Shown here piece after piece: positions 7,160-15,559 of a stretch of 64,000 nt of DNA. Origin of the DNA: Saprospiraceae bacterium (GTDB taxonomy: Bacteria; Bacteroidota; Bacteroidia; Chitinophagales; Saprospiraceae); the NCBI GenBank assembly GCA_958295895.1, contig CATQHI010000006.1, positions 62,001 through 126,000 of the forward strand, in the 5' to 3' direction. Position 1 is the first letter of the stretch; every line of letters begins with the position of its first letter. The translations under genes were made by a program, and so were the position numbers. Under the pieces are notes generated by a model. The model made no database searches. It saw only the letters and a list, made by a program, of their open reading frames with translations, and was not told the origin of the DNA.

Positions 7160-8434
7160 TTACTTAAACGGATCGGACAGCCGTGGATCGGTCGTCACGC
7201 TCCGGTCGGTCGCCAGTTCGAGGAAGGTCGCGAGCGCCTGCTTTTCCTCCTCCGTAAAGTTCATGCGGCGGGCGGTAGATGCCCCGGTCGCCTGGTCGAA
7301 GTCCTGCAGCGCGAAGTTCAGATTCGGGTGCTGCTGGATACCCTCGCTGTAGTGGTCCACGACCTCGCGCAGGGTGGCAAAGCGGCCATCGTGCATGTAG
7401 GGGGCGGTGAGGGCTACGTTGCGTAGGAAGGGGACCTTGAAGACGCCGTTCAGCGTACCATCGTTCTGCAGGGCTCCAACGCCCTGATCGGTGTACTCGA
7501 GGTCAAGCCCGTTATTGGCAATGGCCTGGGCGGGCTGGGTGAGGGTGTTTCCGTGACAACCGGCACAGTTCATATTGAAGAGCTCCATGCCCTGCAACTC
7601 CTGGCTACTGAAGGACTGATTCCACTCCTCCATCGGCTGCGTAAACGTCACGTCGATGAGCTCATCGAAACGGGTATCCATGGAGGTGATCGTGGCACAA
7701 AACTTCTCCAGGGCCAGGGTGATGCGCTCGGGGGTCAGGTCATCGGTACCGTAGGCCTTGCGGGTAAGGATGCGGTACGTGTCCTGACGGCGCAGATCGG
7801 CGGCTAATTCATCTAGGTCGCGACCCATCTCCAGGTTGTCCTGGATTGTGATCGTGCTCTGATCCTTGATGGTGCGGGCGCGCTCATCCCAGAAGAAGGC
7901 CACCGAGCCGGCCGTGGGGACAAATAGATCGTTGCCCGTTGAAAAATCCTGCTCGAAGGAGGTCTCTCCGTAACCGCTCACCTCGCTGGCGAAGGTGGGC
8001 ACCGAGCCCAGCGCAATGCTGTTGCGCTTAGTCACGTGACCATTGATCCCCTTACTGAAGGCCAGGTTGTCTCCGAAAGCCAGTTTTTGCTGGTGGCAGG
8101 TAGCGCAGCTGGTTTCTCCCGTGGCCGAGAGCTGGGTGTCGTAGAAGAGTACCCGCCCGAGGAGCGCTTTGGTAAGATCACGGGGTTCCAGGTCCATAGT
8201 CCGGTTCGGCCCGTTGTTGAAGTCGCCCGTGATGGGCATAGTCTGGGCAATGTGCAACGGAAGCTGTACCGACTGCTGAAAGGTCTCCTCACCGATCGTG
8301 AGTGTTTGCTGTAGTACGGCCCGTTCCTCCGCGGTGAAGGGGGTAACGGGGTTGGCATCGTCGGGGCTGAGTCGCTCATCCTCCAGACAGGCGGTCAGGG
8401 GAAGCAACAGCAGAAGCAGGGGCAGGTATCTCAT
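7160..8434 (-). CDS. Di-haem cytochrome c peroxidase family lipoprotein
   Basis: 424 residues from the ATG at 8434. The lipobox LTAC gives Cys16 as the lipidated residue. Two haem c motifs are present, CATCH (110-114) and CAGCH (290-294), as expected for the CcpA/MauG superfamily, with late motifs APYMHDGRFATLREVVDHY typical of that group. Classical members reduce H2O2 in the periplasm with electrons from small c-type cytochromes; others oxidise proteins. The lipid anchor places it at the outer or inner membrane. It is monocistronic, with a hairpin downstream. The alternative start at 8473 would put 13 residues before the signal peptide and is less likely. Confidence 0.88.
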   Translation of the reverse strand: MRYLPLLLLLLPLTACLEDERLSPDDANPVTPFTAEERAVLQQTLTIGEETFQQSVQLPLHIAQTMPITGDFNNGPNRTMDLEPRDLTKALLGRVLFYDTQLSATGETSCATCHQQKLAFGDNLAFSKGINGHVTKRNSIALGSVPTFASEVSGYGETSFEQDFSTGNDLFVPTAGSVAFFWDERARTIKDQSTITIQDNLEMGRDLDELAADLRRQDTYRILTRKAYGTDDLTPERITLALEKFCATITSMDTRFDELIDVTFTQPMEEWNQSFSSQELQGMELFNMNCAGCHGNTLTQPAQAIANNGLDLEYTDQGVGALQNDGTLNGVFKVPFLRNVALTAPYMHDGRFATLREVVDHYSEGIQQHPNLNFALQDFDQATGASTARRMNFTEEEKQALATFLELATDRSVTTDPRLSDPFK

Positions 8435-8632
8435 CGCGGTAGGTTGGCGTACGGAAGATAAGCGGAATGTCAATGCAGTGCACTACCTGCGTCAGCCTTC
8501 CGTCACCGACGGGACGAGCGAATCCAGCAAAGCCGTTGGTCCGGCGATAAACTTTAACATATTGCCGTAAAAGGATTAACACCATGCTACCGGGTATAAA
8601 ACCTAAGCCGCACGCCGGCTATTCCCTAGAGC

Positions 8633-10444
8633 ATGTACCCCAGTATGCGCGCCGCCGCCGAAGACCTCGAACGTACGGGGCAACTGCTCCGCATCACCGA
8701 AGAGGTCGATCCCGATCTTGAGATGGCCGAAATCCACCGCCAGGTTTTTGCCGACCGGGGGCCCGCCCTGCTGTTCGAGCGCGTCAAGGGGTCTCCCTTC
8801 CAGGCGATCTCGAATATCTACGGCACCTACGCGCGCACCGAGTACCTCTTCCGCAAGACGCTACCGAGGGTCAAGAAGGTAGTCGAGCTCAAGGCCGATC
8901 CGGCCAACTTCGCCAAGCATCCGCTACGGTATGCTTCGGCACCCTTTACCGCCGTCACCGCACTACCCCGCCGGCACCTGCGCCCCGCCGCCCTCTATGG
9001 CCGCACTACCGTAGACCAGCTGCCGCTCGTGAAGTCCTGGCCGATGGACGGCGGAGCCTTCGTCACCCTACCGCAGGTCTGCACCCTACCGCCCGGTAGC
9101 CGCAAGGTGATGCAGAGTAACATCGGGATGTACCGCATCCAGCTTACCGGCAACGACTACGTCACGAATAAAGAGGTGGGACTGCACTACCAGCTGCACC
9201 GAGGCATCGGCGTGCACCATACTGCATATAATCAGACCGACGAGCCCTTCCGCTGCTCCGTTTTTGTGGGCGGGCCGCCGAGCCACGCCTTTTGTGCTAT
9301 CATGCCGCTGCCGGAGGGCCTCAGCGAGATGACCTTCGCCGGGATGCTGGCCGGGCGGCGCTTTGGTTATGCCTGGAAGAACGGCCACCTGATCTCGGCC
9401 GATGCCGACTTCGTGATCGTAGGCACCATCCGCAAGGGAGAGAAAAAGCCCGAGGGGCCGTTCGGCGATCACCTGGGCTACTACTCGTTGCAGCACGACT
9501 TTCCGGTCATGGACGTAGAGGCCGTGTACCACCGCCAGGACCCGCTGTGGCACTTTACGGTGGTGGGCCGTCCGCCGGCGGAGGATAGTAGCTTCGGCTA
9601 CCTGATCCATAAGATCGTCAAGGACCTGACGCCGCAGGAATTTCCCGGTATCCGCCAGATCAATGCCGTGGATGAGGCCGGCGTCCACCCCCTGCTGCTA
9701 GCCGTGGGCTCGGAGCGCTACATGCCCTTCCGCGAGCGGGTGCCGGAGGAGATCATCACCCAGGCCAACCGTATCCTCGGCTCCGGACAGACCAGCCTGG
9801 CCAAGTACTGCCTCATTGCCGCCGACGAGGACGACCCCCACCTCGACGCCGACGACCAGCCGGCCTTCTTCCGCCACCTGCTCGAGCGCTTCGACCCCAC
9901 CCGCGATCTGCACTTTCAGACCCGTACCACCATCGACACCCTCGACTACTCCGGCTCCGGCTGGAATGCGGGCTCCAAGCTCATCTGGGCCTGCCGGGGG
10001 GATGCGCGGCGGGAGCTAACGGAAGTAGTACCTGAGTATCTAGAGCTGACGGAGGGCTACGGTGCTCCGCAATTCGTCGTGCCTGGTATCCTAGCAATTG
10101 AAGGACCGGCCTTCAAGGAAGAGACGGGCTATGCCGACTTAGAACCCTTCCTGGAAGCTAACGCCGATAAGATCACCACCGACGACCTGCCTCTGATCGT
10201 CATCTGCGACGACAGCGCCTTCCTAACTAAGAACTTCTCCAACTTCGTCTGGGCCACCTTCACCCGTTCCAATCCGAGTCATGACGTGCACGGCGTGGAT
10301 GCCTTCACGGAGTTTAAGCACTGGGGGTGCCGGGGGCCGGTGGTGATCGATGCGCGGGTGAAGCCGTGGCATGCGCCGGGACTGAAAGTAGATGAAGAAG
10401 TAGCCAGCCGAGTGAAGCAAAAGCTGGCTGATATGACCAACTAA
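8633..10444 (+). CDS. UbiD-family decarboxylase
   Basis: 603 residues covering the whole UbiD fold, the prenyl-FMN-dependent (de)carboxylases. Visible blocks are KVMQSNIGMYRIQLTGNDY, GIGVHHTAYN, KKPEGPFGDHLGYYS (containing the conserved E-G-P-F-G-D-H) and ERYMPFRERVPEEIITQAN. Length and pattern fit the menaquinone-type group of about 600 residues seen in Bacteroidota. The substrate (1,4-dihydroxy-naphthoate-type or another aromatic acid) cannot be fixed. No ubiX/pad1 flavin prenyltransferase gene is adjacent, so the cofactor must come from elsewhere in the genome. ATG at 8645 is an alternative start. It is followed by an inverted repeat between convergent genes. Confidence 0.85.
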   Translation: MYPSMRAAAEDLERTGQLLRITEEVDPDLEMAEIHRQVFADRGPALLFERVKGSPFQAISNIYGTYARTEYLFRKTLPRVKKVVELKADPANFAKHPLRYASAPFTAVTALPRRHLRPAALYGRTTVDQLPLVKSWPMDGGAFVTLPQVCTLPPGSRKVMQSNIGMYRIQLTGNDYVTNKEVGLHYQLHRGIGVHHTAYNQTDEPFRCSVFVGGPPSHAFCAIMPLPEGLSEMTFAGMLAGRRFGYAWKNGHLISADADFVIVGTIRKGEKKPEGPFGDHLGYYSLQHDFPVMDVEAVYHRQDPLWHFTVVGRPPAEDSSFGYLIHKIVKDLTPQEFPGIRQINAVDEAGVHPLLLAVGSERYMPFRERVPEEIITQANRILGSGQTSLAKYCLIAADEDDPHLDADDQPAFFRHLLERFDPTRDLHFQTRTTIDTLDYSGSGWNAGSKLIWACRGDARRELTEVVPEYLELTEGYGAPQFVVPGILAIEGPAFKEETGYADLEPFLEANADKITTDDLPLIVICDDSAFLTKNFSNFVWATFTRSNPSHDVHGVDAFTEFKHWGCRGPVVIDARVKPWHAPGLKVDEEVASRVKQKLADMTN

Positions 10445-10470
10445 AAACGACTAGTGCTACCTAGCACACG

Positions 10471-10549
10471 CGCTCTGCGTCTCTCTGCGGCCTCTGTGGT
10501 CCCATTGTGATGTATACAACCGCAGAGGTCACAGAGAAACGCAGAGGTT
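10471..10549. repeat. CCACAGAGG-type intergenic inverted repeat, copy 2 (permuted)
   Basis: The arms are CTCTGCGTCTCTCTGCGG plus CCTCTGTGGT on the left, and ACCGCAGAGGTCACAGAG plus AAACGCAGAG on the right, around a 17-nt centre. Relative to copies 1 and 3 the arm order is turned inside out: the GGT/ACC ends face the loop. It lies between the convergent ubiD-like and pagL-like genes. Confidence 0.75.
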
Positions 10550-10585
10550 AAGACATGCCACTTCCAGTCAGACTTTTCCTTCACG

Positions 10586-11770
10586 TTAGCTTTTCCAGTT
10601 CCACCCCACGCGCCACTCCACAAACTCCGCCACACTAAACTGCCTAGCCCCCACCACCACTGCCACCGAGACCCGCTCACTCACCCCGTAGCTCAGACCC
10701 ACCTTCTGGTAAAATCGCCGCAGACCGTGCGCCGTAGCCGGATCGAGTAGCAGGTACTCCGCCTGCAGCAGGGTAGCAAATCGGTTGAAGTGCAGGGTGT
10801 AGGTAGGGAAAATACCAATGCGGAGATTTTCCAAGGCTAAACCCGGGTTGAGCCGACGTAGCCGGCCACTGGGAGCGACTGCTACCTCCGCATTCCCGCC
10901 CGAGCGGTACCACAGGCTCAGTCCGGCTCCCAGGGAGGATTTGAAACTGATGCGCCGGCTGCGGATGATGCCCAGTCCGAAGAGGGGGTGGGTGCGGCCC
11001 CGATTTTGCTCCGTGACGGGGAGGCCAGCGGGGTAGTAGAGGTTCTTTTCGGTGCCGCCGTGGAGATACAGCTGCCACTCGGTGTAGGGTGTCCAGGGAG
11101 CGGGGAGGATGGGGTGGGGGACTGCCGACCGCCGCCCGGGGCTGTAGCGCACGCCCAACCCCAGCGATACGGCGTTGAGGCCGGCGTTGGGTCGCTTGAA
11201 GTTACCATTGGAGAAATGGGATAGGCCTACATCGAGGAAATTAGTCAAATGCTCACCCAGTGGTAAGCGTGCACCGATCCCTAAAAAGATGTAGGCGGTA
11301 CTGCGGGTGCTGAATAGCTTGTTGAAGGGATTAGTCACTAGGTCGTAGCGCCGCCAGCCCGTGGCCAGGCCGATCTCGGCGCTGTAGTCGAGGGTGAGCC
11401 GACCGGTCGCTGGGCGCAGCGGCGCGCGGAAGTACCGGTACACCGCCACGGGCCGGCCCAGCTCCCCGGGGCTGGGTAGTTGGAAGTAGGTAAGTCCGAA
11501 GCCGGTCTGGGGGCGGCCGTGCTGTACCTCCCACTCCTTGGTGCCTGTAGTACGCCGGTCGAGCTTGAGGCTGTAGGTGGTGAATCGGCGTAGCGGTACC
11601 CTGAGCGTATTTTCGCCGCGGAGGAAGGGCTCTACGGGCAGGATCAGCCCACGCTGATGGGTGGCACTGACGGCGGGGGGCTGACCGCAAAGGGGCGTAG
11701 TTGCCAGCAGCAGTAGCAAAACCCAGCACTGTCGGACAACAAATAGCACGACACAAGATAAATGCACCAC
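10586..11770 (-). CDS. PagL-like acyloxyacyl hydrolase (lipid A deacylase), outer membrane
   Basis: 394 residues. An N-terminal hydrophobic signal ends at LCGQ (about residue 30), followed by a beta-barrel-rich sequence. The key segment GLSHFSNGNFKRPNAGLN (182-199) matches the PagL active site, where His185 and Ser187 would be the catalytic pair. PagL enzymes remove the 3-O-acyl chain of lipid A in the outer membrane. At nearly 400 residues it is about twice the size of the proteobacterial enzyme, as is usual for Bacteroidota homologues. It is divergent from moeA, and its 5' end lies 66 nt from the moeA start. Confidence 0.75.
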   Translation of the reverse strand: MVHLSCVVLFVVRQCWVLLLLLATTPLCGQPPAVSATHQRGLILPVEPFLRGENTLRVPLRRFTTYSLKLDRRTTGTKEWEVQHGRPQTGFGLTYFQLPSPGELGRPVAVYRYFRAPLRPATGRLTLDYSAEIGLATGWRRYDLVTNPFNKLFSTRSTAYIFLGIGARLPLGEHLTNFLDVGLSHFSNGNFKRPNAGLNAVSLGLGVRYSPGRRSAVPHPILPAPWTPYTEWQLYLHGGTEKNLYYPAGLPVTEQNRGRTHPLFGLGIIRSRRISFKSSLGAGLSLWYRSGGNAEVAVAPSGRLRRLNPGLALENLRIGIFPTYTLHFNRFATLLQAEYLLLDPATAHGLRRFYQKVGLSYGVSERVSVAVVVGARQFSVAEFVEWRVGWNWKS

Positions 11771-11835
11771 GCACTAAGGTCGAGCGGCCTCCGGCCCGAT
11801 CATGCACCACTCGCCCTTTAACCTATATTCCCCGG

Positions 11836-13026
11836 ATGATCGACCCCCAGGAAGCCCTAGACCTCATCCTCCAGCAAACTTTCCCCTGGGGTGCCGAGAC
11901 CATCCCCCTCGACCGGGCCCACGGCCGCGTACTCAATCAATCCGTCCACGCCGACCGCGACCAGCCCCCCTTTGATCGCGTCGCCATGGACGGTATTGCC
12001 CTCGACTACCGGACCTACGCCCGGGGACAGCGTCGCTTCCCCACCACCCACCTGGCACCTGCGGGCCGCGCCCCCCTGCCCCTCCCGGACCCGACCGGCT
12101 GCGTGGAAGTGATGACCGGTGCCCCCCTGCCGCCGGGCACGACCACCGTGATCCGCTACGAAGATTTGCAGCGTGACGGGGAGGCCTTCGTGACCCCCGA
12201 AGGCATTCAGGATGGCAACAGCATCCACCGCCGGGCCAATGACGGCCGTGCCGGAGACCTGGTGTTACAACCCGGTCGCTGTATCGGTCCCGCCGAACTG
12301 GCCGTGCTGGCTACCTACGGCGTGGCGAATGTCGAAGTAGCCCGCTGGCCCCGCGTAGCGATCGCTTCCACGGGCGACGAGGTGATACCTGTTACCCAAA
12401 CACCGCTGCCCCACCAAATTCGCAGTTCTAACGTCTGGCAGCTAGCCGGACTCTTCCGTGAGCTCGGCATCGAACCCACGATGAGTCACCTGCCGGATGA
12501 TGCCGGTGAAGGGCAGGCTACTTTGCAACGGCTACTCGACGAGCACGACCTATTCCTCCTCAGCGGCGGCGTATCGAAGGGTAAGCTCGACCACGTCCCC
12601 GACTGGCTCGCCGCGGCGGGGGTAGACCAGCTCTTTCACCGCGTAGCCCAGCGACCCGGTAAGCCGCTCTGGGTGGGGCGTAGTGCTGAGACGATGGTGT
12701 TTGCCCTGCCGGGAAATCCGGTGTCGAGTCTGGTGGGGGCACTGGCTTACGTAGAGCCCTTCCTGCGCCGGCAGCTCGGAGTGGCTGAGGTACAACGCCA
12801 GGCCTTGCTTACCCGCGAGGTCACCTTTGCGCCCGACCTACAGCTTTTTCAGCAGGTGAGCATACAGTTTGTGGGCGGTGAGTCGCTGGCCCGTCCGCTC
12901 GACCACGGCGGGAGTGGCGATTTACTGAGCCTGCTGCGCAGCGATGGCTTCTTGGTGCTACCGCGCGACCGGTCTACCTTTTCGGCGGGTGAGGCGTTCC
13001 CATTCCTCCCATTGTCCTTACGCTAA
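11836..13026 (+). CDS. moeA: Molybdopterin molybdenumtransferase
   Basis: 396 residues from ATG 11836; the upstream open frame overlaps the divergent gene and is not homologous. All MoeA blocks are present: PPFDRVAMDGIAL early, VEVMTGAPLPPGTTTVIRYED, IASTGDEVIP, LLSGGVSKGKLDHVPDWL (molybdopterin binding) and FALPGNPVSSLVGAL. MoeA ligates molybdate to adenylylated molybdopterin, finishing the molybdenum cofactor. The mobA-like gene follows after 6 nt, so the pair forms an operon. Other moa genes are not in the window. Confidence 0.93.
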   Translation: MIDPQEALDLILQQTFPWGAETIPLDRAHGRVLNQSVHADRDQPPFDRVAMDGIALDYRTYARGQRRFPTTHLAPAGRAPLPLPDPTGCVEVMTGAPLPPGTTTVIRYEDLQRDGEAFVTPEGIQDGNSIHRRANDGRAGDLVLQPGRCIGPAELAVLATYGVANVEVARWPRVAIASTGDEVIPVTQTPLPHQIRSSNVWQLAGLFRELGIEPTMSHLPDDAGEGQATLQRLLDEHDLFLLSGGVSKGKLDHVPDWLAAAGVDQLFHRVAQRPGKPLWVGRSAETMVFALPGNPVSSLVGALAYVEPFLRRQLGVAEVQRQALLTREVTFAPDLQLFQQVSIQFVGGESLARPLDHGGSGDLLSLLRSDGFLVLPRDRSTFSAGEAFPFLPLSLR

Positions 13027-13032
13027 GCTGCC

Positions 13033-14139
13033 ATGCACCACAAGCATCCCCCCCTCGCCCGCCCCGCCCTGGGCCACTACGCCCGTACCGAACTGGGCTT
13101 CGTAGGCTCCACCTGTGCGCGTATGGAGACGATCATGGCCCGCTGGGCGGAGCAATTAAGTAAGCGGTACCGCTGCCTGCTTGTGACCGGCGAGCATACC
13201 GAGCCGGAGGTGCCCGTGAGCCTGCGTTACAATCGCAAGCACTTCACTACTGCAACCACTGCCTGGAACGACTTCGATGACCGCCTCCTGGGCAGCCAGT
13301 ATGACCTGGCCCTGGTCAACGGTAACCACTATCTAGCCGCCCGTCAGCTCGTCTTCGTAGATGAAGCCAAGGCGGGGACGCTGGTGCGACGAACCGATCA
13401 ACTTACCGACGTGGTAGCGATCGTACTGGTCGCTACCGACCGCTGCCCCGACTGGCTCCGGGCCCACTGTGCCGGGCAGCAGACTCCTCCTCGCATCCTT
13501 CCCCTCGCCGGGATTGATACGCTTCTTCCAGATCTGTTCACTACCCTAGAAGCCGCCGTGCCCGCCCTGCAGGCCCTCATCCTGGCCGGTGGCCGGAGCG
13601 AGCGGATGGGAGAGGACAAAAGCCAGCTAGTCTACCGCGACGGACAGACGGAGGTGGAGCGGCTGAGTTCATTGTGTGGGGAGTTAGGACTACCCGTGCA
13701 CCTTTCGGTTCGCGACCCGGAATCGGACCATGCTACCGGTGACTACCCCGTGCTAGTAGACCGTTTCCGGGACCTAGGCCCCGCCGGTGCCATTGCCTCG
13801 GCCTTCCTCAGCGCCCCCGACGTGGCCTGGTTGGTACTGGCCTGCGACCTGCCGTTACTGGACGAGGCCACTCTGCGCCATTTAATTACCGCCCGCCGCC
13901 CCGACCGCCTGGCTACCGCCGTGCGCGGACCCGGGAAGGAATGGCCGGAGCCTCTGGTGGCGATCTACGAGCCGCGGGCTTATCAGCGGTTGTTGCAGTT
14001 TTTGAGTCTGGGGTATGCCTGTCCGCGGAAGCTGCTGATCAATAGCGATACGGAGGTGGTGGATTTAGCGGATGCCGCGCCGCTTACTAATGCGAATACG
14101 CCGGTGGAGCGGGGGCGGGTGTTGGGGCTTCTGCGCTAA
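13033..14139 (+). CDS. MobB-like domain fused to MobA-type molybdenum cofactor guanylyltransferase
   Basis: 368 residues. The C-terminal half (from about 180) is a MobA nucleotidyltransferase: LAGGRSERMGEDKSQL (184-199), then LVDRFRDLGPAGAI and VLACDLPLLDEATL, where the Asp binds metal. MobA attaches GMP to the molybdenum cofactor. The first 175 residues have the layout of MobB (LGFVGSTCARMETIMARWAE, later LALVNGNHY and DQLTDVVAIV), but the Walker A GxxGxGKT motif is absent: LGFVGSTCARM takes its place. The domain therefore probably does not bind GTP in the usual way. It lies directly downstream of moeA. Confidence 0.8.
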   Translation: MHHKHPPLARPALGHYARTELGFVGSTCARMETIMARWAEQLSKRYRCLLVTGEHTEPEVPVSLRYNRKHFTTATTAWNDFDDRLLGSQYDLALVNGNHYLAARQLVFVDEAKAGTLVRRTDQLTDVVAIVLVATDRCPDWLRAHCAGQQTPPRILPLAGIDTLLPDLFTTLEAAVPALQALILAGGRSERMGEDKSQLVYRDGQTEVERLSSLCGELGLPVHLSVRDPESDHATGDYPVLVDRFRDLGPAGAIASAFLSAPDVAWLVLACDLPLLDEATLRHLITARRPDRLATAVRGPGKEWPEPLVAIYEPRAYQRLLQFLSLGYACPRKLLINSDTEVVDLADAAPLTNANTPVERGRVLGLLR

Positions 14140-14211
14140 ACCCGCAAACATACCAGGGGGTAAAACCGGTTATCTTTACGCTGTCTTCTCTCCCTCCCAG
14201 TTCGCTCCCGT

Positions 14212-15309
14212 TTGGCCACCCACATCATACATCCGACCAGAACCATCGCGCCGGAACAGCTCGATGAGTTTTTGGCGCGCGGCTGGCGGCCTACGGGACA
14301 GTCTATTTATACCAGCGATTACCTGCGCACGGACGACGACGAGCTGCACGGCTGCCTACAGATCCGCCTGCCGCTGCAGGGCTTTCAGTTTAAGAAACGG
14401 CACCGCAAGCTGCTGCGCCGCAACCGGGCACGCTTCCGGGTAGTGCACGAGCTGGCCCGCTTCCCCGACGGCGAGCTGCTACGCGTCAACCGGCTGTACA
14501 TGCAGGCGCACCCCGAGAAGACCCGGGAGGACCTGGAGTACAACGTCATGAACGAGGACGGCGAACGGGTACTCAACACCCAGCTCTTCCGGGTCTACGA
14601 CGGCGAGCGCCTGGTGGCCTTCAGCTACTTTGACGTCGGCCGGCGGGTGATGTACACCAAGGCAGGTATCTACGACCCCAGCTACGCCGCCCATAGCCTC
14701 GGCCTGTTCACCATGCTGCTGGAGGTAGAACTGGCCGTGGAGCGCAACTTCACCTACTACTACCCGGGCTACTACGCACCCACCTTTCCCGCCTTCGACT
14801 ACAAGCTGCAGCTCGGTCCCATGCAGTACCGCGACATCGCCACCGGGCAGTGGCTGCCGCACCCCGCCCTACCGCTGTCCCCGACCAATCGGGCCCCCGA
14901 GGACCCCCTAACCCTCAACCGCCGGATGCTACTCGAAGCCCAGCGCGCGCTCGTCGGCTCCGGCATCCGGGCAGAGTTCCGGGAGTACCCTTCCTTCACC
15001 GGCCGCTTCCGCCCCACCCGCGAGGGCGAGAACCAAATGCTGGATGCCCCCCTGCTGCTGCTCATCGGTCGGCCGCTGCCCCTGGAATTTTACTTTGTAC
15101 TTACCTACGACAACGAGGCGCAGCGCTACCGTTACGACGTGGTCCGTACCGCCAATTTGTACGACATGCGCGTACAACTTGTGAGCCAGCAGGGCGTACC
15201 CCGCTTCACCACCCCGGTGGTCGTACACAACCGAATCCTAGAGACGGACCGGCTCCTGCCAATCGTCAATACCGTCCGTGAACGACTGCGAGCGGCCGCA
15301 CGCCCCTAG
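14212..15309 (+). CDS. ATE1/Bpt-like arginyl(leucyl)-tRNA-protein transferase homologue
   Basis: 365 residues. Two ATE regions can be seen: an N-terminal one (LARGWRPTGQSIYTSDY, later LQIRLPLQGFQFKKRHRKLL and RRN) and a C-terminal GNAT-like one (LVAFSYFDVG, MYTKAGIYDP, SLGLFTMLLE and YYPGYYAPTFPAFDYKLQLG). The family transfers an amino acid from tRNA to protein N-termini for degradation. In ATE1 the N-terminal region carries a CxxC-type cluster after the Tyr; here only one Cys (in LHGC) remains. The last 130 residues resemble nothing I recognise. The start is TTG at 14212, because no ATG occurs before the conserved part; a TATCTTTA box lies at about 14170-14178. Confidence 0.65.
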   Translation: MATHIIHPTRTIAPEQLDEFLARGWRPTGQSIYTSDYLRTDDDELHGCLQIRLPLQGFQFKKRHRKLLRRNRARFRVVHELARFPDGELLRVNRLYMQAHPEKTREDLEYNVMNEDGERVLNTQLFRVYDGERLVAFSYFDVGRRVMYTKAGIYDPSYAAHSLGLFTMLLEVELAVERNFTYYYPGYYAPTFPAFDYKLQLGPMQYRDIATGQWLPHPALPLSPTNRAPEDPLTLNRRMLLEAQRALVGSGIRAEFREYPSFTGRFRPTREGENQMLDAPLLLLIGRPLPLEFYFVLTYDNEAQRYRYDVVRTANLYDMRVQLVSQQGVPRFTTPVVVHNRILETDRLLPIVNTVRERLRAAARP

Positions 15310-15434
15310 AAGGCGAAGAGGTACATCAGTACCAGCAGGAGTAGCACCACGACGGCGGTGATCAAGAACAAGCGTTTGACCTGGGGCGGCGTACCGGCGG
15401 GTTTAGCCTTACGATTTTGGCGTGATTTTGCCAT
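15306..15434 (-). CDS. Small single-span membrane protein (42 aa)
   Basis: MAKSRQNRKAKPAGTPPQVK, then RLFLITAVVVLLLLVLMYLF and AF: a basic N-terminus followed by one strongly hydrophobic helix (about residues 22-42), ending with the stop codon. The stop overlaps the stop of the convergent ATE-like gene by 2 nt. A positively charged tail before one helix would put the N-terminus in the cytoplasm. Function is unknown. It is too short for most gene callers, but the composition is convincing. Confidence 0.55.
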   Translation of the reverse strand: MAKSRQNRKAKPAGTPPQVKRLFLITAVVVLLLLVLMYLFAF

Positions 15435-15481
15435 GTGGTGGAGGTAATTGATCGACTGTAGCTAAAGTAACTCATTAGCCG

Positions 15482-15533
15482 CGCAACTACAAGTTGCGGG
15501 CAACATCGCGGCTACAAGCCGCTTCGTACCTTG
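15482..15533 (+). promoter_or_regulatory. Two CTACAAG mini-hairpins next to the fabI promoter
   Basis: CGCAACT-ACA-AGTTGCG (15482-15498) and GCGGCT-ACA-AGCCGC (15508-15522) are perfect small hairpins. The block GCCGCTTCGTACCTT follows directly, giving a -7-like TACCTTG (15527-15533), 27 nt before the fabI ATG. The same combination is seen at 60616-60713, and the promoter block alone precedes rpsU. Confidence 0.6.
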
Positions 15534-15559
15534 CCGCCCGAGCAAACCGTAACCACCCC

